From positions 373,690 to 437,689 of the forward strand of contig NZ_NNBL01000004.1 of assembly GCF_002803065.1 (NCBI RefSeq): 64,000 bases of DNA, written 5' to 3'. Position numbers and translations under genes: made by a program. The notes under the pieces were generated by a model that searched no databases, was not told the origin of the DNA, and saw only the letters and a list, made by a program, of their open reading frames with translations. The DNA is from Streptomyces sp. CB01635. Its GTDB lineage: Bacteria > Actinomycetota > Actinomycetes > Streptomycetales > Streptomycetaceae. This document shows positions 26,830-34,635 of the stretch, in pieces (position 1 is the first letter of the stretch; each line of letters starts with the position of its first letter).

Positions 26830-28068
26830 TCAGAATCCGTGCGGCAGCCAGGGCGCTACGACAGACCCGAACGCGAGCGCCGCCTCGCCGACCGCGCCAG
26901 GACGCAGCTCCCGCACCCGCCCGGCCGCCGCCAGCGCCGCCAGCGACGTGTCGCCGAGGTAGGCCGCCGCCAACTCCCGTACGGACAGGGCGAGATCGGC
27001 TGTGTCCTCGCTGTCCCCCGTGCGCTTGCAGGACGCCCCCTTGGTGTCCCCGGTCAGCCGCCACCGCCCCGCGTTCCACGGACAGAACTCGTCCGTCACG
27101 TCCAGGACGACGTCGACCGGCGCCTGATACGTGCGGGCCTCCAGCGCGACACCGAGGTCCACGAGCCGTACGTGCAGGGAGTCCCGCAGCCGCACCTGGC
27201 ACCGCCGGATGTCGCTGACCAGGGAGAACAGCGGATCGTCCACCGGCCGGTTGCGCGCCTGGACGGTCGACGTCAGGTCGATGTCCAGGAGGAAGCGCCA
27301 CAGCGCCGCGTACGCCGCCGGGTCGAGCGCGTCGATGTGCCGCAGCGTGATCCGGCCCTTGGGCCCGGCCGCGTCCCACTCGGGCTTGTTGTGGAAGCGG
27401 ACGTAGCCGACCGTCTCGCCGTCACGCTCGGCCAGCACGCACTGCATCGGCGACGCGCCCTCGCGCTCCGACGGCGCGTCGAGCAGCGGCAGCCGCTCCC
27501 AGCCGGGCCTACGGGCGAGCATGCCGGGCCGGGTGCCGATCGTGCGCACGTACACGGCCTCGCACTCGGCGGCGGCCTCGGCGACGTCGGCGAACCGCAG
27601 CCGTACGTCGTCCGTCCCCGCCGGAGCGTTGATCCGCACCCGCGTCGAGTCGATCTCCACGCTCGCCTGCCGCGTCCCGATCCCGTACCCGAACCGGCCG
27701 TAGATCGCGGGCTCGGACGCGGTGAGCACGGCGAGCGGCTCGCCCCAGGACCGTACGTCGTCGAGCTGGCGCCGCATCATCGACGTCAGGACCCCGCGCC
27801 GCCTGTCCGTCGCCGCGACGGACACCATCGTGACGCCCGCCGCCGGGACCTGGGCCCCGCCCGGCACCGTCACCCCGAACGTGAACGCCCCCGCCGTCCC
27901 CACGCACCGGTCGCCGTCCCAGACGCCGATGGACCGGTCGAACTCGGTGAGGTCGTCCCACAGGGCGCGCTCCTCGGGCGCTTCGGGGACTCCTCCGAAG
28001 GCCAGCTCCAGCTTCGCGTACCACTCGTGCCAGTCGTTCTGGCGCAGCACCCGTACGTCCATCGTCAT
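26830..28068 (-). CDS. GNAT acetyltransferase, Eis family, with C-terminal sterol-carrier-like domain
   Basis: A 412-residue tandem-GNAT protein of the Eis group. The N-terminal GNAT domain shows the acetyl-CoA pyrophosphate loop at VAATDRRRGVLTSMM. The tyrosine-bearing AIYGRFGYGIG is the Eis active-site motif. The C-terminal domain resembles the SCP2-like part, ending with WLPHGF, whose free carboxylate is catalytic in Eis. Such enzymes acetylate amines, including aminoglycosides, often at several positions. The start is ATG 28068 (MTM) or ATG 28062. It diverges from the SpoIIE-type phosphatase; the substrate here is unknown. Confidence 0.9.
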   Translation of the reverse strand: MTMDVRVLRQNDWHEWYAKLELAFGGVPEAPEERALWDDLTEFDRSIGVWDGDRCVGTAGAFTFGVTVPGGAQVPAAGVTMVSVAATDRRRGVLTSMMRRQLDDVRSWGEPLAVLTASEPAIYGRFGYGIGTRQASVEIDSTRVRINAPAGTDDVRLRFADVAEAAAECEAVYVRTIGTRPGMLARRPGWERLPLLDAPSEREGASPMQCVLAERDGETVGYVRFHNKPEWDAAGPKGRITLRHIDALDPAAYAALWRFLLDIDLTSTVQARNRPVDDPLFSLVSDIRRCQVRLRDSLHVRLVDLGVALEARTYQAPVDVVLDVTDEFCPWNAGRWRLTGDTKGASCKRTGDSEDTADLALSVRELAAAYLGDTSLAALAAAGRVRELRPGAVGEAALAFGSVVAPWLPHGF

Positions 28069-28206
28069 AGGGCATCCCTACCAGGACGCTGCGGACGAAG
28101 CGAGAGATTTTCCCCGCCCGCGGAAGGTGCCGGAAGGGGCCTGGAAGAGGGACAAGTGGGACCTCCCGTGCGAAGCCCCTGGCCCGCTGTATAAGGTCCA
28201 CGAGCA

Positions 28207-29355
28207 ATGGCAGGACGACGCGCGCAAGCCGAGACGTTTCCGGCCCGGATGAAGATGAGACTGCACCGGGCCCGCATCGGCCTGCGCAGATCGGGTGTCG
28301 ACTACTTCCGCGGCGACGGTTCCGACTGGGTCGCCCTGGTGGGCCTGCTCCTCACGGTCCCGGTCATCACCTGCGGCACTCTCCTCAACTCGGTCTGGTG
28401 TTCCCCGACGGCGCTCGTCCTGCCGATCGTCGCGGGCGGACTGCTGCTGCGCCCGGCCAGCCTCCTCGGCCTGTACGCGGCCGCCGCTGCGGCGCTCATC
28501 GTGGAGTCCGTCAGGCTCGGCCCGTACTCGGAGGGCGCCGCCCGGGTCACCCCGGGCACTGTCCTGGTCGTGGCGGCCTGCGGTTTCTTCGGGCTGCTCA
28601 TCGCCCAGTTCCGCAGCCGGGTCGGCGTGCCCTGGCGGCGCGGCGGCACGATGCTGTTCGACCTGCGCGAACGCATCCGCGTACAGAGCAAGCTGCCGCA
28701 GCTGCCCAAGGCCTGGCACCGCGAGATGGCGCTGCGTCCGGCCGGCGGCCAGTCCTTCTCCGGCGACTTCGTGGTCGCGGCCCGTACGAACGGCGGGCGC
28801 ACCCTGGAAGTGGTCCTCACCGACGTATCGGGCAAGGGCATGGACGCGGGGTCCAGGGCCCTGCTCCTGTCCGGAGCCTTCGGCGGGCTCCTCGGCTCCC
28901 TGCCGCCGCACGCCTTCCTGCCTGCCGCCAACGGCTATCTGCTCCGGCAGGACTGGGACGAGGGCTTCGCCACGTCCATCCACCTCGTCCTCGACCTGGA
29001 GTCGGGCGACTACGAACTCTTCTCCGCGGGGCACCCGCCGGGCCTCCAGCTCAGCGCGGGCAGCGGCCGCTGGGAGGAGAAGGCCGCCGAGGGCCCGCTC
29101 CTCGGCGTCTACGACGGCGCCCAGTTCGACTCCATAAAGGGCTCCCTGCGCCCCGGCGACGTCCTGATGCTCTTCACGGACGGCCTGGTCGAGACGTCCG
29201 ACCGGGACATCGCCGAGGGCATCGACCGCCTCACCGGCGAGGCGGACCGCTATGTCTCGGGCGGGTTCCACGGCGCGGCCTGGCACCTCATCGAAGCGGT
29301 GGCCAAGGACGTCAACGACGACAGGGCGCTACTGCTGATCTGCCGGGACGCGTGA
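28207..29355 (+). CDS. Membrane-bound PP2C-type (SpoIIE/RsbU) serine/threonine phosphatase
   Basis: A 382-residue protein. A basic N-terminus is followed by three or four hydrophobic segments (about 40-150) and then a cytoplasmic SpoIIE-like PP2C domain. Metal-binding motifs are visible: SGDF, VLTDVSGKGMDAG, MLFTDGLVE and a final DDRALLL. Streptomycete members dephosphorylate anti-anti-sigma proteins or related regulators. There is no GAF or PAS sensor, so the membrane region is the only candidate input. The ATG 28207 lacks a strong ribosome site; ATG 28249 is an alternative. It stands alone and a dispersed repeat follows. Confidence 0.9.
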   Translation: MAGRRAQAETFPARMKMRLHRARIGLRRSGVDYFRGDGSDWVALVGLLLTVPVITCGTLLNSVWCSPTALVLPIVAGGLLLRPASLLGLYAAAAAALIVESVRLGPYSEGAARVTPGTVLVVAACGFFGLLIAQFRSRVGVPWRRGGTMLFDLRERIRVQSKLPQLPKAWHREMALRPAGGQSFSGDFVVAARTNGGRTLEVVLTDVSGKGMDAGSRALLLSGAFGGLLGSLPPHAFLPAANGYLLRQDWDEGFATSIHLVLDLESGDYELFSAGHPPGLQLSAGSGRWEEKAAEGPLLGVYDGAQFDSIKGSLRPGDVLMLFTDGLVETSDRDIAEGIDRLTGEADRYVSGGFHGAAWHLIEAVAKDVNDDRALLLICRDA

Positions 29356-29403
29356 CGGCTCCGCCTGTGCGTTGATGAGGCTGCGTCGAAGCCGCATGCC
29401 TTC

Positions 29404-29426
29404 AGGGGCGCGGGGAACTGCGCGAC
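29404..29426 (-). repeat. Dispersed GC-rich repeat, copy 1
   Basis: On the minus strand this 23-bp copy contains GCGCAGTTCCCCGCGCCCCT. It is identical over all 23 bases to 36286-36308 and differs at two positions from 32322-32344. It lies in the 131-bp gap between the convergent phosphatase and antiporter genes, which otherwise holds nothing recognised. Confidence 0.7.
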
Positions 29427-29486
29427 CAGCCGCAGAAGACCCGCGCCCGGCAACGAAAGCTCGCCCCTGGGGTGCGGACCCACCCG

Positions 29487-30677
29487 TCACACCCCGGCGC
29501 CCACTCGCTCATCGAGGGGCGCCCCGTCCGGCCGCCCCCCTGGAAGGACCCGCGCGAGCCACTCCGAGCGGCCCGCCGCCATCGGTCCGAGGACGGCGAG
29601 CAGCAGGACATAACCCGCGATGAACGGTGACAGCCGCTCGTCCAGGCCCGCGCCCGCCGCCATCGTGGCGAGGATCAGGGCGAACTCACCCCGGGCGAGC
29701 AGCGTCGTGGAGATGTTCGCGGCGGGGCCGGGCCCGAACCCGTACACGCGCGCCGCCCCGAGTCCCGCGAGCACGTTCATCACCAGCGTCACCGCGACGG
29801 CCGCGAGGACCGGCCACAGCACCGTCGGCAGGTCGCCCGGGTCGATGGAGAGGCCGAACGCGAAGAAGAAGATCGCGCCGAACGCGTCCCGCAGGGGGTG
29901 CACGAGCTTGCGGATGCGCTCGCCCGACGTGGTGGAGCCGAGCATCAGGCCGACCATGAACGCGCCGATCGCGTCCGCGACCCCGAACCACTCGGAGACC
30001 CCGGCGACGAACACGGCCGCGCCGAGGAAGGAGATGACGAGGAGTTCGTCGTCCTTGGTGTTGAAGAGGTGGCCCACGATGCGGGTGCCGAAGCGCGCCG
30101 CGAGCGCGAGCAGCAGGAGGAAGCCGAACGCCTTGCCGCCGTCCATGACCGCCGACGCGAGACTGTCCGCGCCGGACAGGATCGGCTGGAGTGCGGCCAG
30201 GTAGAGGGCCAGGAAGATGTCCTCGACGACGATGATCCCGAGGATCGGCCTGGTCTCCGGATTGCCGAGGCGGCCGGTGTCGACCAGGACCTTCGTGACG
30301 ATCGCCGACGAGGAGATGCCGAGGACCCCGGCGAGGACCAGAGCCTCGGAGGTGCCCCAGCCGAGGGCGAATCCGAAGCCGAGGCCCGCGCCGACGTTCA
30401 GCGCGAGGTACGTCCCGCCGGCGACGGCCATTTTCCCGCCGCCGGTCTTGAGGTCGTCCAGGTGGAATTCGAGGCCGAGGTAGAAGAGCAGCAGGACCAG
30501 GCCGAGCGCGGAGAGCATCTCCAGGTCGTGCGGGTCGGCGACGAGCACGATGCCGGGTGTGTGCGGGCCGAGGAGGATCCCGGCCAGGATGAACAGGGGG
30601 ATGGTGGGGAGTCCGATGCGTCCGCCGAGGCGGGCGAGGACGGCGGCGGCGAGAAAGGCGCCGCCCATGGCTATCAA
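29487..30677 (-). CDS. CPA2-family cation:proton antiporter (Kef/NhaS-like)
   Basis: A 396-residue polytopic membrane protein with about 12 hydrophobic segments. Family features include LPTIPLFILAGILLGPHTPG at the N-terminus, the FYLGLEFHLDDL segment, and GISSSAIVTKVLVDTG near the core. It ends without a TrkA-N or TrkA-C regulatory domain. It exchanges Na+ or K+ for protons. The start is uncertain: TTG 30677 has no ribosome site and ATG 30668 loses a few residues. A good GGAAGG lies nine bases before an in-frame ATC at 30695, which would extend the protein by six residues. A triple TTGAC repeat lies upstream. Confidence 0.88.
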   Translation of the reverse strand: MIAMGGAFLAAAVLARLGGRIGLPTIPLFILAGILLGPHTPGIVLVADPHDLEMLSALGLVLLLFYLGLEFHLDDLKTGGGKMAVAGGTYLALNVGAGLGFGFALGWGTSEALVLAGVLGISSSAIVTKVLVDTGRLGNPETRPILGIIVVEDIFLALYLAALQPILSGADSLASAVMDGGKAFGFLLLLALAARFGTRIVGHLFNTKDDELLVISFLGAAVFVAGVSEWFGVADAIGAFMVGLMLGSTTSGERIRKLVHPLRDAFGAIFFFAFGLSIDPGDLPTVLWPVLAAVAVTLVMNVLAGLGAARVYGFGPGPAANISTTLLARGEFALILATMAAGAGLDERLSPFIAGYVLLLAVLGPMAAGRSEWLARVLPGGRPDGAPLDERVGAGV

Positions 30678-30740
30678 GGTGTCTGCATGCCCGATGGGTC
30701 CGTTCCTTCCGTTCTTGGCTTGGTCAGATGGCTGGCTTAG

Positions 30741-30769
30741 GTCAAGAGAGAGTCAAGAACGCGTCAATA
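30741..30769 (-). promoter_or_regulatory. Three heptamer direct repeats at 11-bp spacing
   Basis: Plus-strand heptamers GTCAAGA (30741-30747), GTCAAGA (30752-30758) and GTCAATA (30763-30769) recur exactly every 11 bp with 4-bp spacers. On the minus strand they read TCTTGAC/TATTGAC, so each also contains a -35-like TTGAC. The geometry resembles SARP/OmpR-type or PhoP binding sites. The position, 64-92 bp upstream of the antiporter start, fits control of that gene. Identity of the regulator is not known. Confidence 0.5.
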
Positions 30770-30796
30770 GTTAGCTTACCAAACCATTTCCGTGGT

Positions 30797-30822
30797 CCGG
30801 GGTGGGGTTCTCCCCACCCCGG
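30797..30822 (+). promoter_or_regulatory. Perfect hairpin in the ABC-ATPase leader
   Basis: An 11-bp perfect stem, CCGGGGTGGGG (30797-30807) with CCCCACCCCGG (30812-30822), closed by a TTCT loop. It lies between the divergent antiporter and ATPase genes, 86 bp before the ATPase start. It could be an attenuator, an insulating terminator or an operator. Confidence 0.4.
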
Positions 30823-30907
30823 TTTCGCCAGCGGCCCTCATGGTCGGCAAGGCCCCTCCATCCGTACGTTCGGGACATCGAATCCGGCACCGTACGAGAG
30901 GGCGACC

Positions 30908-31702
30908 ATGGGCCTGGGCACGAAGCGGCACGACGAGGCACCGCGTGACGACAGGTGGGCCGTCGACCTGCGCGGCGTCCGCCGTCAGTACGGCCGCGGC
31001 AGCGGCGCCGTGCACGCCCTGCGCGGCATCGACCTCGCCCTGCCCCGTGGCAGCTTCACGGCGGTCATGGGCCCCTCCGGCTCCGGCAAGTCCACGTTCC
31101 TGCAGTGCGCGGCCGGCCTCGACCGCCCCACCGACGGCACCGTCCGCCTCGGCGGCACCCTCATCACCGGCATGAGCGAGAACAAACTCACCGCCCTGCG
31201 CCGCACCCGCCTCGGCTTCGTCTTCCAGGCGTTCAACCTGCTGCCCTCGCTCACCGTCGAGCAGAACGTCGTCCTGCCCATGCGCCTCGCGGGCCGCCGC
31301 CCCGACCGCCGCCGCGCCGCCGAGGTCCTCGCCCAGGTCGGCCTGGGCGACAAGGGCAAGCGGCGGCCGGGCCAGCTCTCCGGCGGCCAGCAGCAGCGCG
31401 TCGCCATCGCCCGCGCCCTGATCACGCGCCCCGACGTCGTCTTCGCCGACGAGCCCACCGGGGCCCTCGACACGACAACGGCCGCCGACATCCTGGGACT
31501 TCTGCGCACGGCCGTCGACAGCATGGGCGCCACCGTCGTCATGGTCACCCACGACCCGGCCGCCGCGGCCTGCGCCGACCGCGTCCTGTTCCTCGCCGAC
31601 GGCCGGATCGTGGACCAGCTGCACGGCGCCTGTGCGCAGGCGATCGCCGCCCGCATGACGACCCTGACGGCCCCCGCCTACGCGGGAGCGGCCGCCTGGT
31701 GA
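30908..31702 (+). CDS. ABC transporter ATP-binding protein, MacB/LolD type, without a permease neighbour
   Basis: A 264-residue ATPase. Walker A GPSGSGKST is at residues 55-63, a Q-loop lies in LGFVFQAFNLLPSL, the signature is LSGGQQQRVAIARAL, Walker B is VVFADEPTGALD, and the H-loop is VMVTHD. The FNLLPSLTVEQNV and ADEPTGALD forms are typical of MacB/FtsE-like ATPases that pair with FtsX-type permeases. ATG 30908 follows GAGAGGGC. Such a permease would normally follow, but downstream are only 154 bp with no recognisable transporter sequence and then an HD gene. The partner must be encoded elsewhere or has been lost. Confidence 0.9.
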   Translation: MGLGTKRHDEAPRDDRWAVDLRGVRRQYGRGSGAVHALRGIDLALPRGSFTAVMGPSGSGKSTFLQCAAGLDRPTDGTVRLGGTLITGMSENKLTALRRTRLGFVFQAFNLLPSLTVEQNVVLPMRLAGRRPDRRRAAEVLAQVGLGDKGKRRPGQLSGGQQQRVAIARALITRPDVVFADEPTGALDTTTAADILGLLRTAVDSMGATVVMVTHDPAAAACADRVLFLADGRIVDQLHGACAQAIAARMTTLTAPAYAGAAAW

Positions 31703-31843
31703 TGCCCAACGGCCTCGCCCGCCGGCCTGACGGGGCAGTCCCCGTACGTCCCGCCGTTCGTGTACGGCTCCTTCGCCGGGTCCGTCCTGGTTCCCGGCCT
31801 GGACGCGACTGTGCTCCCGGCCCGGGCGGCCCTGCGCAGGCCG

Positions 31844-31849
31844 TAGGGT
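31844..31849 (+). promoter_or_regulatory. -10 element of a leaderless HD-hydrolase gene
   Basis: TAGGGT ends seven bases before the ATG at 31857, and there is no Shine-Dalgarno sequence. The spacing implies transcription starting at or next to the start codon. Confidence 0.5.
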
Positions 31850-31856
31850 CGGCCGC

Positions 31857-32303
31857 ATGCTGACCCTCGCCGAGGTGGAGGCCCTGGCACGCGGGGCCCA
31901 CGTCACCCAGACGGACAAGGCCGGACGCCCCTACGCGGAACACCTGGAGGCGGTCGCCGAAGGTGTACGCGCCCGGGGCGGCGACGAAGAGCAGATCGCG
32001 GCGGCCTGGCTGCACGACGCGATCGAGGACGACGCCCTGTCCCCGCAGTGGCTGGCCGCGGCGGACCTCACGGACCGCACGAAGGCCGTCGTCCTCGCCC
32101 TCACCAAGCGCCCCGGAGAACCTCAAGAGGCCTACGCGCAACGAATTCTGGCCACTCCTGGCGCGCTGCTGGTGAAGCAGTCGGACCTGGCCCACAACGC
32201 CGACCCCACCCGCCTGGCGGCTCTGGACGCACCGACGAGAGACCGACTGACGAGGAAGTACGCGGGGATGAGGGCCTTGCTGGGTATCGACGAAACCCCG
32301 TAG
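31857..32303 (+). CDS. Small HD-domain phosphohydrolase-like protein
   Basis: A 148-residue protein with HD-superfamily metal ligands: an early His in YAEHLEAVAEG, the HD doublet His53-Asp54 in WLHDAIED, and a later Asp in KQSDLAHNAD. This resembles the hydrolase half of RelA/SpoT (MESH-like) or small nucleotide pyrophosphohydrolases; the actual substrate is unproven. The start ATG 31857 lies seven bases after a TAGGGT -10 box, so the mRNA is probably leaderless. Its TAG stop forms the first bases of the terminator hairpin. Confidence 0.8.
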   Translation: MLTLAEVEALARGAHVTQTDKAGRPYAEHLEAVAEGVRARGGDEEQIAAAWLHDAIEDDALSPQWLAAADLTDRTKAVVLALTKRPGEPQEAYAQRILATPGALLVKQSDLAHNADPTRLAALDAPTRDRLTRKYAGMRALLGIDETP

Positions 32304-32338
32304 TTCCCCGCGCCCCTACAAAGGGGTGCGGGGAACTA
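32301..32338 (+). terminator. Terminator of the HD gene, built from a dispersed repeat
   Basis: A 17-bp stem with one G-U pair, 32301-32317 against 32322-32338, loop ACAA. The right arm and following bases (32322-32344) are a two-mismatch copy of the 23-bp dispersed repeat seen at 29404 and 36286. The gene's TAG stop (32301-32303) lies at the stem base. Confidence 0.75.
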
Positions 32339-32394
32339 CGCGACAAGCCCTCACGCACCCGCACCCGCGCACCCGACGAACGGCGGCGGCACCC

Positions 32395-33588
32395 TCAGGC
32401 GCGGGCCCGCCCACGATCCCGGGCCACCTCGGCCGCGTCCTTCTTGAACGCCCATTCCATCTTCGGCTCCATCGCGAACCGGAACATGCGCTGGACCGGG
32501 GGAGTGCACAGGACCGTGATCAGAGAGGCCGCGACGACCGTCACGAACACCTCGCCCAGCGGCTTGTGCAGCCAGGCGTAGTCGTCGAACCAGCCCCAGA
32601 ACCGCGAACCCTTCGCGATGAAGCCGTGCAGCAGGTAGCCGTACAGCGTCCCCGCGCCCAGCACGGTGAACCACATCTTCCGCCGTGGCACCCACGCGAA
32701 GAAGCATGCGGTGAGGACGACCGAGCAGCCGAAGAGCGCGAACGTCATCACGGCACCGGCCCACCACGGCGCGCCCAGCTCCTGCGCGCTGTCGCGGTGG
32801 TAGAACCACGCCGACGTCATCCGCGGAGCGGCCCAGTAGGCCAGCACCAGGGCCACCGCGAAGATCGGCACGGACAGGATCCGCACCTCACGCCGGCGCA
32901 CCAGCTGGAAGTGCTCGGGCTTCAGGAACAGGCCGAGTACGAAGAAGGGGAGGAACTGCAGGACGCGCTGGAGGTCGAGGTCGTCGCCGATGTCGGGGGA
33001 GACGGAGGCGAGTACGGCGATGGCGACCGCGAGCGGTACCGGCCAGCGGACGATCTTCCACAGCGGGGTGGTGAGCCGCCACACGAACAGGGCGACCAGG
33101 AACCAGGTCAGATACCAGGGGTCGAGCAGGCTGAAGGGCTGCGTCGGATCGTCGTCCGCCCAGCGCTTGAAGAAGGTGTACGCGACCTCGAAGATCACGT
33201 ACGGCACCGCGACCCCGGTGATGAGCCGCCGGAGCCGGTCGGGCCGCATGTCGAAGCTGCGGGAGAAGTAGCCGGAGATGACGATGAACGCCGGCATGTG
33301 GAACGTGTAGACGGTCATGTAGAGCGCCTCGGCGGCGCGGCTGTGATCCGTCAGCGGTTCCCAGGAGTGGCCCATCGCGACCAGCACGATGGCCAGGTAC
33401 TTGGCGTTGTCGAAGAACGCGTCCCGCTGTTTCGCGGGCTTGGCGGCCGGTGTGGGGGGAGCGGCTGCCGTATTCGGTGGCTGATGGGCGGGGGCCGTCT
33501 GTGCCGCAGGGAGCGGGGCTCGGGTGGGGGCAGCGCGGAACATCTGAGGCACCTTAGCGGCGCCCGCGGTATTTCGTAAAACCCTCAC
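32395..33588 (-). CDS. Acyltransferase family 3 membrane protein with a TTA codon at position 4
   Basis: A 397-residue protein. A Pro/Ala-rich cytoplasmic N-terminus (about 1-55) is followed by about 10 transmembrane segments with acyltransferase-3 motifs: NAKYLAIVLVAMGHSW, FHMPAFIVISGYFSRSF, and a VPYVIFEVAY helix. Such proteins O-acylate surface sugars or polymers. GTG 33588 is chosen because AAGGAGGA sits seven bases upstream. This start places the rare leucine codon TTA (33577-33579) at codon 4, so translation should depend on the bldA tRNA. An internal ATG at 33543 would avoid it but has no ribosome site. The small upstream ORF ends 12 bases before the GTG, suggesting coupling. Confidence 0.88.
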   Translation of the reverse strand: MRVLRNTAGAAKVPQMFRAAPTRAPLPAAQTAPAHQPPNTAAAPPTPAAKPAKQRDAFFDNAKYLAIVLVAMGHSWEPLTDHSRAAEALYMTVYTFHMPAFIVISGYFSRSFDMRPDRLRRLITGVAVPYVIFEVAYTFFKRWADDDPTQPFSLLDPWYLTWFLVALFVWRLTTPLWKIVRWPVPLAVAIAVLASVSPDIGDDLDLQRVLQFLPFFVLGLFLKPEHFQLVRRREVRILSVPIFAVALVLAYWAAPRMTSAWFYHRDSAQELGAPWWAGAVMTFALFGCSVVLTACFFAWVPRRKMWFTVLGAGTLYGYLLHGFIAKGSRFWGWFDDYAWLHKPLGEVFVTVVAASLITVLCTPPVQRMFRFAMEPKMEWAFKKDAAEVARDRGRARA

Positions 33589-33600
33589 GTCAAATCCTCC

Positions 33601-33801
33601 TTACCGCGCGCATACCCCGGATTCGGAGAAGTCGGCATAGCGATGGCGAAGTTTTCGCAGGTCTTCCTGCGGGACTTCGGGAGGCATCCAGATGAGTCCG
33701 TTATGACCACTCTCATCCTGATTAAATAGCGCATATCGGCCGCACTCGACCACCTCGGATGTGGCCCCCGCGACAATTCGAATTAACGACGAACAACACA
33801 T
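33601..33801 (-). CDS. Small ORF with atypical, AT-rich codon usage and a TTA codon
   Basis: A 66-residue reading frame, MCCSSLIRIVAGATSEVVEC near its start and ending ESGVCAR, with no family I recognise. Many codons end in A or T, and codon 6 is TTA (33784-33786), unlike the flanking genes. Its TAA stop overlaps the purine-rich ribosome site of the acyltransferase, and the gap is 12 bases, which argues for a translated leader gene. The ATG 33801 has a poor ribosome site, and a start further in is possible. It may be a small acquired regulator or a leader peptide. Only moderately supported. Confidence 0.5.
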   Translation of the reverse strand: MCCSSLIRIVAGATSEVVECGRYALFNQDESGHNGLIWMPPEVPQEDLRKLRHRYADFSESGVCAR

Positions 33802-34069
33802 GCGTGACCCCGCGTGCCCGCGGTGTGGACGTGCTGTGTGTGCATGGAAACGATCAGGACGAATTACCGGCCACGGGGACCCGCGAAATTGCCCGGGGAA
33901 CACGCGCTGATCATGTGCCCCAAGGGTGCGGGGCCGGCGCGCCGCCGCAGGGGAGTGGCCGACGATGCGTCACCCGCCGCATACGGAGGCCGTGTTGGTG
34001 GCACGATGGTTCTGGCGGGGGTGTGCGGGGTCGTACCCCCCGGGCCGGGAGAGCGGACCGACCTAGGGT
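33802..34069. other. Intergenic region without a supported gene
   Basis: A 268-bp region between the small TTA-containing ORF and the small membrane protein. A plus-strand frame through it (33814 onward) has no homology I recognise and runs over the downstream gene in another frame. It ends in a TAGGGT -10-like box at 34064-34069. Confidence 0.4.
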
Positions 34070-34273
34070 GTGATCAGTGTGGCCATTTCGCTGTCAGTGG
34101 TACTGCTGTTGGCGATCATTCTCGTGGTGCTGATCCGGGGAGGGTCGATCAAGGCCGGACCTGCCGTGGTGGCGGTCCTGTTCGGGTTCTTCCTGGCCTC
34201 GACCGGAATGGCCGACGACATCCAGAGGTTCCTGAACTCGATAGCGGACACGATCAACTCGATCCAGTTCTGA
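34070..34273 (+). CDS. Small conserved membrane protein
   Basis: A 67-residue protein with two hydrophobic segments, ISLSVVLLLAIILVVLIRGG and AVVAVLFGFFLASTG, and a short amphipathic C-terminus ending NSIQF. I recall similar short proteins in other streptomycetes, but their function is not known. The frame allows GTG 34070 or GTG 34079. A TAGGGT box at 34064-34069 would start transcription around 34076-34079, which favours the second, leaderless start (64 residues). A hairpin terminator and tRNA-Gly follow. Confidence 0.7.
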   Translation: MISVAISLSVVLLLAIILVVLIRGGSIKAGPAVVAVLFGFFLASTGMADDIQRFLNSIADTINSIQF

Positions 34274-34309
34274 CCGCTCTGGAGTCTGTCCGGCCCAGGA
34301 CGTGAAAAA

Positions 34310-34343
34310 CCCCGGGCCCGGTTCATGGGAACCGGGCCCGGGG
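34310..34343. terminator. Intrinsic terminator serving tRNA-Gly and the small membrane gene
   Basis: A perfect 14-bp stem, CCCCGGGCCCGGTT at 34310-34323 and its complement at 34330-34343. On the minus strand it is followed by TTTTT, making a classical intrinsic terminator for tRNA-Gly; on the plus strand it ends the small membrane-protein transcript. Confidence 0.85.
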
Positions 34344-34349
34344 CCAAAG

Positions 34350-34420
34350 AGCGGGCGACGGGAATCGAACCCGCGTAGCTAGTTTGGAAGACTAGGGCTC
34401 TACCATTGAGCTACGCCCGC
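34350..34420 (-). tRNA. tRNA-Gly (anticodon TCC)
   Basis: A 71-nt cloverleaf. Acceptor GCGGGCG pairs with CGCCCGC, discriminator T, D arm GCTC-AATGGTA-GAGC, anticodon loop CTTCCAA with TCC, and T arm GGGTTCGATTCCC. The 3' CCA is not encoded. It reads GGA codons. Confidence 0.96.
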
Positions 34421-34561
34421 ACACTTCGCGCCGCAGGTCGGTGACCGCGGCAACGGGAAGCATCGTAGCGGGTCCCGGACCCTCGCCGCACACCGCATTC
34501 ACACCGCTCGTAATGCGGGAGCCGCACCGGCCGCGTGCATGTACCCTACGTGTCGCACCGA

Positions 34562-34635
34562 CGGGGTGTGGCGCAGCTTGGTAGCGCGTCCGCTTTGGGA
34601 GCGGAAGGCCGTGGGTTCAAATCCCGCCACCCCGA
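34562..34635 (+). tRNA. tRNA-Pro (anticodon TGG)
   Basis: A 74-nt cloverleaf. Acceptor CGGGGTG pairs with CACCCCG, discriminator A, D arm GCGC-AGCTTGGTA-GCGC, anticodon loop TTTGGGA with TGG, and T arm GGGTTCAAATCCC. CCA is not encoded. It lies 154 bp upstream of tig on the same strand. Confidence 0.96.

Noticed and set aside
31703..31856. A remnant of the missing ABC permease after the orphan ATPase.
   Set aside because: None of the frames shows FtsX-like hydrophobic helices or conserved permease sequence.
33814..34305. A 163-codon plus-strand frame between the acyltransferase unit and tRNA-Gly.
   Set aside because: It overlaps the small membrane-protein gene in another frame, has no recognisable motif, and lacks a ribosome site.
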